Part shown: positions 32,475 through 42,156 of the stretch, piece after piece
Layout of the letters: the number at the start of each line of letters is the position of its first letter
Numbering within the stretch: position 1 is the stretch's first letter
NCBI GenBank assembly: GCA_977006965.1
Contig: OZ345354.1
Span: 682,001-746,000 of the forward strand
Direction of reading: 5' to 3'
DNA from: Phymatolithon calcareum
Taxonomy: Eukaryota; Rhodophyta; Florideophyceae; Hapalidiales
Length of the DNA stretch: 64,000 nucleotides
Program-made: the position numbers and the translations under genes
The notes under the pieces: model-generated
Told to the model about the DNA's origin: nothing
What the model saw: the letters and a program-made list of their open reading frames with translations, nothing else
The model's database searches: none

Positions 32475-32508
32475 GGTGCCGGTTTACTCCCAAATTGGGT
32501 GTGCTTAA

Positions 32509-33636
32509 AAGTACTTCCCCATCTTTCAAGCGCTCTCACCTGCCGAAATAATTCTTATAAACTGGATGAAAATTTTAATTATTTCGTTTGCACTGACGGG
32601 ACTGTATCCAGTTTCAAGAAAACGTTTAGAAACAAGAAAGTCAGCAAAAGTTTCCAATGTTCGGCTCTAATCAATCATTACAGAAAATGATTACTGTGTT
32701 TCCTTCGAAGAGTTTCAGCTTTTTGTCCGGGCGCAACGTGAATTTTACTATATTTTTCGCCTGTTCCTTTGCGGCGTGAACTTTTTTGCCACCTAGATTT
32801 TACCAAATTTGCAGAATTCCTGTGGTAGTTTACAACCATTCGAAACTTTTGACCGAGGAAATAAGAAATTAAAAGAGTCCTTTTCGAGATAGTTGTCTAT
32901 CTTTGTAGGCGATTTTTTTCAAGATCAGAAGTACGAAAAGTGCTCTTCACTCCTTATTTCATCCCTATTATTTGATGTTTTTGCGTAACCTACGTTCTTG
33001 GATCCTTAACACAGTTTTGAAATGCGAAGAGAGGATCAGGAAGTGGTTTTAAACTGTGCGTTTAAGGATCTGCCCAGATTTCACAAGGAACCCTTTGCTG
33101 AGAATTTCTAGAAAACGTTTCCACGGCGCGAGGCCTTTTTTTGCTTAGCCAATTATGTTCTGCCATAACAAGGAGTGTCCAATGAGTTTCTCGGATTCCC
33201 AAGCTCATAAAAAAATAAAAGTGAAAATCTAGCATGGGTGTGTAGGTCCTTAAAAGCAATAAACTTCAATCAAAAAAGGTTTTCCTGATTTGTCGGACCG
33301 TTGCAGGGATAGGCTGCAGGTCTTGAATTTGAATAGTGCCCATTCTGGGTGGCAACTTTCACGTGCATCCTATACCCAATATGGAAGCACACCTGAAGTG
33401 TGCATGTGAGTTTACCGGCTGTCAAGAGACTTTCCCAAGTCGTTGGTCATCCATTTCACTACGTTTTAAGTACTGCTTAAAAGCCGTCCTCTAGTCGATC
33501 GTCAGTAAAGAGGTAAACTTCAACAATAACAGTTTCTCATCAAAACGCGTGCGACAAGCAAAACTATCGCAACTCTTGCGCTGCAGATGCGTGGGCTCGA
33601 GAACTCTTCTCGAACACAGATGTGGTACTGTGCGGT
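32509..33636. other. AT-rich intergenic stretch, no feature seen
   Basis: Between the TTAA element and the start of duplication copy 2. Short homopurine/homopyrimidine runs and no frame above about 65 codons. I see nothing assignable. Confidence 0.5.
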
Positions 33637-34047
33637 GGCCAAACGTAGTTTTCATTTAGACAACAACCGACTCGTCGAACTTGCGTTATGGCCGTATAGC
33701 GCACGAAGATTTGTAGTTCAAAAACCTACGAATCGAAAAAGAAGGGCACTTCAAACGTAAATTCATTCGATGTCATACATATTGCAAGATTTGCAATCTA
33801 TATTGCAATCCATCAGCTCCCCGCAATTATAGATTGCGTATTGCAATATATTGCAATTGTAATTAATTGCGATGGAGCCTTGGTGTCATGCCATTTTCAA
33901 AAAAGGCCTAGATATTGTATCTTACGATCCGTTAACGAGGATACGACATGAGCTGGCACTAGAAAGAACTTGATTTCTAAAACGGAAAGCGAGTACGGCT
34001 CAGCCAGAGATGGAATCTCTTCCAATGGTTCATCCTGTTTATATTCA
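33637..34047. repeat. Segmental-duplication block a, copy 2
   Basis: 33637-33860 matches 1-225 closely, including the ATTGCAAT-dense stretch 33779-33870. The following roughly 180 bp (33870-34047) are absent from copy 1, which appears deleted there. No gene. Confidence 0.75.
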
Positions 34048-34365
34048 TTCATTTTGCATTTTCCCCTAGTGAGGATAGCAGCGATTCGAGGGCCTAAGTT
34101 TCTTCCATTCTATCCCATTGTTAGCGAGTTGGACTGAGGCTTTAACGTCTAGACAAGATACGTTGCCGAAGATTGATTCTAGCGTTGTTTGGACGCATTG
34201 TAGCAGCACATGGCGGACCAGGCGCTGCTCGCTCATTCTAAGAATGTGCCCAAGCCAGTTCTGTCGTGGCTTCCCGAGTGCATTCTATACCTCTTGCACG
34301 CACCATTCGAGACGAGTACCTTTGCAGCAACCGAAGAGGTCTTGTGCCGCGCGCGGGTTCGTGGT
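34048..34365 (-). mobile_element. LINE-3 3' fragment, copy c (best preserved)
   Basis: On the minus strand it encodes FGCCKGTRLEWCVQE, WLGHILRMSEQRLVRHVLLQC, FGNVSCLDVKASVQLANNG and IEWKKLRPS, ending in CTAGGGGAAAATGCAAAATGAA, the same 3' end as copy d at 62083. This is the C-terminal tail of a LINE polyprotein; the RT domain is not present. It is shared with copy 1 (226-525), so the insertion predates the segmental duplication. Confidence 0.7.
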
Positions 34366-35190
34366 AAAATGTATTTTTTAAAAATACATGTAATTAAAAA
34401 AGCCTTTTTTGAATATCTGATACTGCACGGGTGATGCGTTGTGTTGTTCTTCGAGCAGTTCGCAGACACCTAACTCCGAGATTAAACTGAGCGATACCTG
34501 TGGTATCGTGGTTAAACTTGTCTTGGACTTCGTGTTGGGAATACACGTGGTACTTCGCGTACTCTTAACGAAGGATTGCATGTACTACTAACGACCCCTA
34601 TTTGGGTCCGCATATAGTTCGCACACAAACTCTCAGCCCTATTTTAGTCTTCCTCCGCAGGATGGAGGGAGGCAACATGGATTGGTAGGATCTAAAGTAC
34701 ACACGCTTTCCATCCGGTACACCAATCTAGGCCTTTAGCCAACTGTTTGGACTATCGTGCTCCAAAGTTGCACGACAAAATTGCCTCCGGGTGTGTGTGC
34801 ATGTGCGGCCAAGAGAAAGGTCCTGGATTCGAATCCCCGGTGTGCCTGTTTATGGTGAAGAGTCTGACGCGGTTTTTTCTCCTAATTGCACGCCACGAGT
34901 GCCGTTTCGGGAGTGGGGTTATCTGAATTTCACAAGGAGTCTGAGCTAATTACAGTGCATTAGTATGACACAGAAGAAGTGATCTGTAAAGAAAGGAGAG
35001 GTCGTCCACGTAGACTCGCGATCGTGGAACCACCGCAGGTGCTTCGAGTAGAATCATCTATTGACAAGTGGTAGGCAGAAAAGAAGATTGCTTGCAATTA
35101 TCTAGCAGGATTAACGCCCTGCCATAATCTAAGTAGATGAAGAAATAAAAATCACTGTTTTCTAGCCCCATAGTTGGCACTTTGCACTCA
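34366..35190. repeat. Segmental-duplication blocks b, c and d (left part), copy 2
   Basis: Uninterrupted counterpart of 5278-5705, 6719-6940 and 14098-14330. It starts with the AT palindrome 34369-34389, carries the A-box-like motif near 34503 and the B-box-like GATTCGAATCC near 34817, and shows the empty target ACAGA (34970-34974) of Copia-1. No gene. Confidence 0.8.
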
Positions 35191-35792
35191 TGAAATTTCC
35201 GCCAGGCGAGCAGACTCCTCTTGGTTCAGCCTTGATGGAAAATGAAGTTCCAATATCGACTTAGCCAAAAGTTCTTCAGCGAGCGAGGTGACGTAGTCTT
35301 ATATGGGCCTGATGACAAGCGAAGCCAAGCTTTCCAATCGGCAAGATAACTTGGATGATATCAGCGATTGTTGTCCTAGATTCGCAGCCACAAAAAGGAT
35401 CTTTTGGAGGATAATCGGTTCCACGATTGCAGTGCCCAAACGGTCTATGAATCGATAGCTGTGTCCACGACGAGGGGAACACACCGTCTCCGGCGTTCGG
35501 TATTAGCCGCTCTAGCTCGTGATAGAATTCTTGATAGGACGCTTGGTTTCCTTCTCAGTGAGGAACTCCCAGCAGGATTTTATATCTTTTCTGTTACGCT
35601 GATTTCGTCACCCAAGCTGAAAAAACAATATTGTTCCTAGTGAACGCGAAAGAGAACTATCAAGAAAGCAGTCCAATGAATACTAATGCAATAAAGCAAT
35701 AAATGTTGCGTGTCTCGAACAAAGGATGACTGCCGTTGTAGTCCGCGTAGAATATCATGAACTTGGACTAAACTCCACGTAATTGCTCGACA
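35191..35792 (-). repeat. Copia-2 3' LTR
   Basis: 602 bp, TGAAATTTCC to CTCGACA in plus orientation, aligned along its whole length with 41583-41930 plus 44491-44754. It lacks an internal roughly 60-bp duplication around CCAATCGGCGAGATGAC that is present in the other LTR. It preserves the uninterrupted sequence GCTCTAGCTCG, the empty target of piggyBac-like copy A. Confidence 0.9.
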
Positions 35793-35868
35793 GTCAGAGA
35801 TTTTCTCTTTTGAACGAAGTTCAAATTGAATCCCTGTCGACTTGATATCTGGTTCCCTCGATCCATCC

Positions 35869-38466
35869 TTAAGGGTTGACTGCCAACTTGTTTGTAGTCA
35901 TAAGTCTCCACAATGGATGGTTGTCCTTGACAAGTCCCTTGGTCAATCCGTGAGCCATGTTCTCCGAACCAGGAGCCCATGCTAGGTATCTTAGCTCCCC
36001 TTTGTCATGGCTTTCACGTAGTGCGTGTACATCAATTTTTAGTCGCTTTTCCAAGGTACTGCTGTTCTTAGCAACGATGTGGAAAAGTGTGCGTGAATCA
36101 ACGATACCATCAACGGGAATATCCTTTCCAAGAATATCCTGTAACATATTCCTAGACACAAAGGGATTGTCAAACCCGTAAATAAGCGCGTGTACCTCAT
36201 CTGCCATCACGGATCTCGTCACTCGCTTGCATCTAGAACTTCCATAGTGGATTATGTTCGCCCTGTTATTTCCATTAGCAAGTACCAGAACAAATCCAAT
36301 TTGACTCATGAGATTGTCAGCATTTGCGAATGACGCATCTGTGAATAGTACAAGCGTCAACGCTCAGTAGTGCTAGACATAACAGCACAGAAGCGCAAAT
36401 ATCTGGCCTTGTGCAGCATCCTATGTATTGAGCCTTTGCTCCTGTACTCACGAATTAAGGCTGTGTCTGTGGAGTTGTCAGCGACCGGAGTTTCTCTGAT
36501 TGACTCAGTTCATGCACAATGCCTTCGCTGATCTTAATCGTGCTGCCATTAAGCTCACTTTGGTCACCTGAATTAAAAACTTTTCTCGGCTTGCTCTTGA
36601 ATTTTGATGCCTCACGATCCTCATCGTCCAGAAGTTCCGCAGTCCCAATACCGTACGAGTCGTCCACTTCTAAGATCGTTAATCGAACCAGTCCATTCTC
36701 ATTCCGTTTGTACAAGAAGCATGGATCGAACTTCGTCCCCATCATCCCCAAGATTTTCTTTGTCGTGGTTCAGATATGTAACAAACCAGTTTATTCCACT
36801 TTCTGGTATGCTATATAAGGGTCGTATGACCTGTAGCACCTTTCCTAGTTGCAGTCCCATCTCAACTGGTGGCCTTAGAAAGATCTGCCTTTCAATGTTT
36901 GTGTCGGATTGCATGTAAGCCTGAGATTTGTCTCTCAAGTATGACGAGTGCAGTGGAAACATTGCTGCCAACGGAACAGCAATTCTCATCCCGAGTCGTG
37001 ATACAGTCGGTGATTTCGTGGAAATCGTTGTTGCTCCCTTGTCCCGAAAGTTGTCGGCAACAAGCCGCGATTTTTGAAACGTTCTACCGTTCACTGTCTT
37101 AAGCTCATCAACCCACTTAGAGTCAAATATTCGAACTCCTTTCGGAACTGAGCATTCATTCACCAACTTGAAGTTCTTCCCGTCCATTAAACCTTTGAGC
37201 TCCTTATTTCGTGCATCTATGAAATCGTTTTTCTCGTAGGGCTCCATGACTATTGTCTCGAATACCCCGTCTTCATCCTCTTCATCAACCATCAATGCAA
37301 GCTGGATGCTTACGTATGTAAGTAAGGCTGTATGAACATCTTCACAGTTCTCCGACTCCGATGATTCAGAGTGATTCACTTGGGACATTTCAGAGTTCGG
37401 TTCACCTGGCTCTTTCATCTTTGACGCATTGACTGATTTCACAACATTTGATCTGAAAATCTTACTCCAAGATGGACGCTGAACGACAATTGGCTCTCCT
37501 TTGACTTGGATAATTTTGTAAGGTCCTTCCCACTTCTTTGTCTTATTTCGGAACACAAATACTGGAGATCCTGCAGGTAGCTTCCTTAACTTTGCGCTTT
37601 CTTCAACTCCTTTAGATCCACCCAACGTTTTCAGACCAAACGCAATACGTCTTTCGCTTGCTCCTGCATAACAGTTTTCATCGCTTCTTCGATAGCCCTT
37701 GACATTTCGAGTTGCGTTTTCGCTAGTTTCCGCCGAGCTGGACGTGGGATAGCACCATACACTAAAATTGTAGGGCAAAGACCTTCCGGTCCGATTGTGT
37801 CGTTAATCGATTCGGTAGCCATCTGCAAGCAATCGGCATCAGATTCCGAACGTGGTAGAGACGATCGAATTTTCAAATATGCTGCGCGCAGTGGCCTGTA
37901 ATAGCGCTCGACATGTGTCATTGTGGATAGAGACTCGATTGGGGTTGGAAAAACTGTTATGCCGTCTGCCTCCGTGTTATCCAAGAACTCCTCAGAAACG
38001 AATTGTACGTAGAAAATCTGGTGGCCCTAGATACATATGTGACCAGAACTTCACAAGTGTGTTCAAAACCTTTTCGGAGCTCATCTTTGTGGGAAACAAT
38101 GCAGCGCTGCAGTGTGTTGCTTCATCAACAACGTGCGGTATTGGTCGAATAGAGATATACATGACGTCCACTGCGACAGTGTGATAAAATGTTAAGTCTT
38201 CTGTATAAACAGTAACCTTAAACCGCTTTAGTCTTGACGCGTGTATAGAACATGACAAACAAGATTTTGCGATCTCCGAAATCGTGTCTTGCACTTCCTT
38301 GTTCATCTCATTTGGGCGAGCACTGTGCCACAAATTTGTATACGCCGTCACTGACGGGTGCGCAAACGTTCTATGAAGCTTTCTAAGCTCGTGTGCAGTG
38401 TAGAGCGAGAAAAAAATATCTCCCCTCTTCCAACTGTGTATCAAGAAATAGTTCTTCATCTCAAGC
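35869..38466 (-). pseudogene. Copia-2 integrase, RT and RNase H (broken)
   Basis: Integrase zinc region LHRTFAHPS...CLSC and core VAVDVMYISIRPIPHVVDEA (37992-38466); core end VERYYRPLRAAYLKI and GLCPTILVYGAIPRPARR (37631-37984); KTKKWEGPYKI C-terminal patch. RT: VRIFDSKWVDELKTV, SRLVADNFRDKGA, LRDKSQAYMQSDTNIERQ (36699-37300) and LEVDDSYGIGT (36655-36690). RNase H: FTDASFANADNLMSQIGFV, MADEVHALIYGF, DSRTLFH and ENMAHGLTKGLVK (35869-36360). Frame changes occur near 36750, 37650, 37985 and 36400. Confidence 0.8.
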
Positions 38467-39045
38467 TGTAGTATACCGGTCGGCTGACAGGCCGCTATAC
38501 GGGGGCCTTGGGATTGCGTCCCAAGGCGCCAAGATTGGTGGCAGAGCGTCTGGGGGTTTGACTGTATATTGGGCGGCCGCAAGAAGGGCCGAAGTGCTGT
38601 GGCGCACACTGTGCGGCGCGCGTCAGCGACGACGCACAAGCAAGTGCCGTGGGCGAAGGTTAGAGGTAGCGTTTCCTCGCCTGGAAGCGCCCAGCTCGAG
38701 AATGGAGCAAGGCCGTTTGATGGCCAAGCCGAGTTGAACGGCGAGGAGTCCGGATGGTGGACCCGTAGTCCTTCCTCCAGAAGCCAAGCTTGTTCCGAAA
38801 AGGTTTGTTGTTTTTACCAGTCGGCTCGCCGACGGTCTTAAATAACCGTCGGCCGCTTACAGCACTCATCGACAAATCGAGCGCTGTAAGGCGGCTATTC
38901 TCATATCTAACCATCATATCTATCATAAGGGATTCAGGGGTGTACTCTACTGTCATCACGCGCATATACGTGTGAGTGTACACGTGTGCAATGGCCATAG
39001 GGGTCTAGGTTCGAAAACTATCCAGGGAAAACGCGGTATTCTACA
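38467..39045. mobile_element. 579-bp hairpin-rich insertion, 5-bp TSD CAAGC
   Basis: Flanked by CAAGC at 38462-38466 and 39046-39050. The ends are TGTAGTATACCG and the inverted TGTAGAATACCG (11/12). The interior is GC-rich on the left and holds at least three perfect or near-perfect hairpins: CCTTGGGA/TCCCAAGG (about 38505-38530), GCCGACGGT/ACCGTCGGC (38829-38853), and GGCCGCTTACAGC against GCTGTAAGGCGGC (38852-38898). The TG...CA ends and 5-bp TSD also fit a solo LTR; the stacked hairpins favour a foldback-type MITE. It separates protease from integrase in Copia-2. Confidence 0.75.
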
Positions 39046-39067
39046 CAAGCGGCTGAGAAAAATGCTT

Positions 39068-40680
39068 CTAACGAATCTCACAGTCCAGAATACTGATATC
39101 TAGAACATTGTTCAGCATATCCTTCATGCACAGTAAAGTTGGGACATTGTCCTTCACAATCTGAAATCTCAAATCAATGACAAGATTCAGATCTCGAAAA
39201 GGGACTGGGATGTTCGCTGATCCAATTGGCGCGCTTCTGCCTCCAATGCCTTGTAGTGGTCGAACATTGACTCGCTCAATGCGCATGGGTACTTGAAACT
39301 TATTGCAATAAGCCATTTACTGTAAATAAGACATCACCGATGAACAGTTTGCACAAGTGTCGATAAAAATCCGTTGAATTTGGTGATCTCTCCCGCTGAC
39401 GATTCGTGTACATGGCCGAAAGCTCACTTTGTTGGTCACTGGAAAATGATCTGCCGTGTCAGAACGATATGTTCTCAAGATATACTTCAGCCGATCTGTC
39501 TGTTTCCTCGCAGTCGTTAATAAAATTTGCACAATGTTCGTCAGACTCATTTCTTGAGGATCCAGAATCATCATGATGGTCCGAATCATGCCCCGGTTCG
39601 TATTCATTGATGGCTTGCAGTTCATGAACAACCACTGCAAGGTCGTCAATGGTGACCATGGCTCTCTGATACTTCTTTTTCAGCCTATGGAAGGCTGCTG
39701 AAAACTTCTTGCTTTGAATTATGATCCCTAGCCCTGTGATTATTCTTGCAAACGCAACAACACTTGTGACCAGCCAGCCATTTTGATAGTGATCGCTTCT
39801 TGTTAAAACCTTTCAAATTCTTTCGAGCTTCTCCTCCAAACTTGTTACAAGAGGTAAAATGGGCACTATCAACAGCATGAGGAACAGAAGATGATCCCGT
39901 GGAATTTTTCTCACCGAAGAGAAATGTAGAAATTCTGTTTTGAGCATCAGCGACATTTTTTGGGACTCTTTCCCGTAGTGATTGCTGAATGTGTCCAGTG
40001 TCTGAAGCAATTATGATTTGGTCCCGAAGAAATTCGTCCCTTCTCTTGCCTTCCGCCAACTGTCGCTGTAACTGTGACAGTTTTGTGACCACTTTGCGAT
40101 TAACATGCAACTCGCTCTGATCAGGGCTCTCCCGCCTTTTACTCGATAACCTGAGAGATTGCCATAATATGAGAGTGCGGTTTCGCTGCTCTGCAGTAGT
40201 GTAGTGATCAATAAACCTTTATGAGACAGCCTCATATGACTCTCCTGCCTTGGTAGTGGTGATGTCGAAGCTAAGAACATTATGCTTCAGCATCACTGTC
40301 CTGGCTTCGGCCTTTTATCGATCAGACAGCTGACACATACAAGTCAAAATGTCGTAAAGCTCAAGAGCTGAGTTCAAATATTCATCGAAAGCATCAGAGA
40401 ATTGTTTTCTTCTTTGGTAAGCGCTCATCAATCCAGTAATACCAGTTGATCACGGTGATCTATCATCATTTCCGCCTTTTCTTTTGCCCTCATCGTCCGG
40501 CAACTCAATCAAATTTGCTTCTGTATCTATTGGGCGGACAGCATCATCACAATCTGCCTGCGATGTTCGACAGAGACTGTAGATACACCTTTTCCCACAT
40601 TTGTCTCCGTGGAAATAGGTATTTCGTCAGTCAGATCGTTGGCCACGTTCCTATTAGTCTCATCTTCTTGCGGTGGGTCA
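39068..40680 (-). pseudogene. Copia-2 gag and protease (broken)
   Basis: Protease on the minus strand: IQRIFIDTCANCSSVMSYLQ (near 39380-39320; Asp-Thr-Cys in place of DTG/DSG), followed by LQGIGGRSAPIGSANIPVPF and QIVKDNVPTLLCMKDMLNNV (39316-39068), a pattern typical of fungal-like copia proteases. Gag: a helical region and a zinc-knuckle-like CCCVCKNNHRARDHNSKQ (39685-40110), with a further N-terminal piece 40011-40280. Frames are broken repeatedly. The solo LTR 40681-41093 interrupts gag upstream. Confidence 0.65.
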
Positions 40681-41093
40681 TGTAGTTGGAGGTTAGGGAA
40701 ATGATGAGGTTGAAGAAAAGGATTGGTTGAGGTGGAATGATTGAGAATGAGATGAATTGGGTGAAGATGAGTTCCTTAGTTTATTCCGATGGTCGGCACC
40801 TGAGATGGAAGTTATATACGGGCCTAGTGCCAGTGGAAGAACAATACTGGATGCATGCTGACGTCAAATTACCACTGCTGACTAGTAATACACTGGATGC
40901 ATTTCGTGCACTGCTATCACTGATGCATCAGCACTTCCTCAATCTTATCGGTTTAAGTAACCATTGACAACAACACATCTACTTGTAAACATACTATCAT
41001 ACTATGACATCTTTCGATTTGACACGTGTTCCAAGATCAGACTTGATATTGCAGTGTGTTGCGACTAGAGCTCCAAGCAACAAACTTCCAACA
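40681..41093 (-). mobile_element. Solo LTR related to Copia-3, imperfect TSD
   Basis: 413 bp, starting TGTAGTTGGAGG and ending AGAGCTCCAAGC...TTCCAACA. It shares with the Copia-3 LTR the GATGAGGTTG-type simple repeats, the GAGTTCCTTAGTTTATT block, a TATA-like ATATAC segment and the terminal AGAGCTCCAAGCA/TTCCAACA. Flanks GGTCA and GTTCA agree at 4 of 5 bases. There is no internal region, so LTR-LTR recombination after insertion into Copia-2 is likely. Confidence 0.7.
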
Positions 41094-41582
41094 GTTCATC
41101 GGGTTGGACTATGGATAGTCGTATAGGTATACTTCCGTCCCCAGACGCAACCGGTATATGCTCTTCTCTCTGTAAGCACTTAAGTAAGCCCCGAGTACTA
41201 GGAAAACCTCTTTGGCGCTTCACAAACACATCTCCTCTTATGAGGAGTTCTACCCAGGATTTCATCGTAGATTTGGGTATATGTGGTATAGTATGCACGA
41301 AACGTTACAGTAAAATCGATCTAAAGATCTTCACCCTCCATGTTAGATCCCTTGAAATCCTCAAGCATCTCCATTGAATATTTGGCGACTATTTCTGCGT
41401 AATCGCGCTTCAGTTTGAGTGACGCAGTTTCAGATAAATACTCAGAGTCTCTAATATTATCAACCGATGGGACACGTATGTCCGGATCTTGTTGTGGTGC
41501 TTCCTGCATAGTGCTTAGAGATATCTGTTCCTTGCAGCTGCAATATCAAATGGGAAAAGTTATAACTGTCACGTTACACTCA
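41094..41582 (-). other. Copia-2 leader and start of gag
   Basis: The sequence between the solo LTR and the 5' LTR. Short minus-strand frames (41321-41509, with KLKRDYAEIVAKYSMEMLED, and 41094-41298) may be gag N-terminal remnants. A primer-binding match could not be assigned next to the LTR end. Confidence 0.45.
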
Positions 41583-42091
41583 TGAAATTTCCTTCAGGCG
41601 AGCGAACTCGTCCTGGTTGGATATACCAGCAGGTGATCTGGTTCAGCCTTTCTGGTAAATGAAGTACCTGATATGGATTTAGCCAAACTTTCCAATCGGC
41701 GAGATGACGTAGTCGAATATCAGCCTGATGACAAACAAAGCCAAGCTTTCCAATCGGCGAGATGACTTGGATTTTATCAGTGATTGTCATCCTAGATTCG
41801 CAGCCAGAAAATGGATCTTTGGAGGATAATCGGTTCCATGATTGTAATGCCCAAAGGGTCTATCAATAGTTAACTGTGTCCACGAGGAGTGTAACACACT
41901 GTCTCCAGCGTTCGGTATTAGCCGCTCTAGTGTCTATTTGACGAACCCCCTCAATTGAGGGTATTTCCCTCAATTGAGGGGCGTTTTAAAAGCTCAAAAA
42001 AGTTTGTAAAAATAATGCGGAACGGGTCATTCGCGCCACATTTAGTAAGGCGGGGTCTTGCTCTGCGTGAGGAGTACCGGAACTAATAGGA

Positions 42092-42098
42092 TATAAAA
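42092..42098 (+). promoter_or_regulatory. TATA box of the piggyBac-like transposase
   Basis: TATAAAA about 60 bp before the conserved start codon at 42157. The same ATATAAAAGCTTCGCTCGG context is kept in copy C on the other strand (about 58645-58665). Confidence 0.6.
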
Positions 42099-42156
42099 GC
42101 TTCGCTCGGCTCTGGAAACGAAAATGTGCTGGTCAATTACAAGAATCACATCCACT

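Larger units (their letters stand above)
25989..32504 (+). mobile_element. TTAA-flanked 6.5-kb DNA transposon-like element encoding an unfamiliar DDE-like protein
   Basis: An inverted repeat of 21/22 matches lies at 25994-26015 and 32475-32496 (core AATTTGGGAGTAAAC). Outside it, each end approaches a TTAA (25985-25988; 32505-32508), consistent with a 4-bp TTAA target duplication as in piggyBac and Kolobok elements. The interior holds a single plus-strand gene-like series (26260-30717) with a putative transposase. Assignment to a superfamily is not possible by eye. The ends could be coincidental because the repeat is short and the AT-rich TTAA is common. Confidence 0.55.

Noticed and set aside
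41927-41934. Tc1/mariner-type element with a TA duplication
   Set aside because: The transposase motifs are piggyBac-type. The flank is CTAG in all four cases, although a TA-only duplication cannot be formally excluded.
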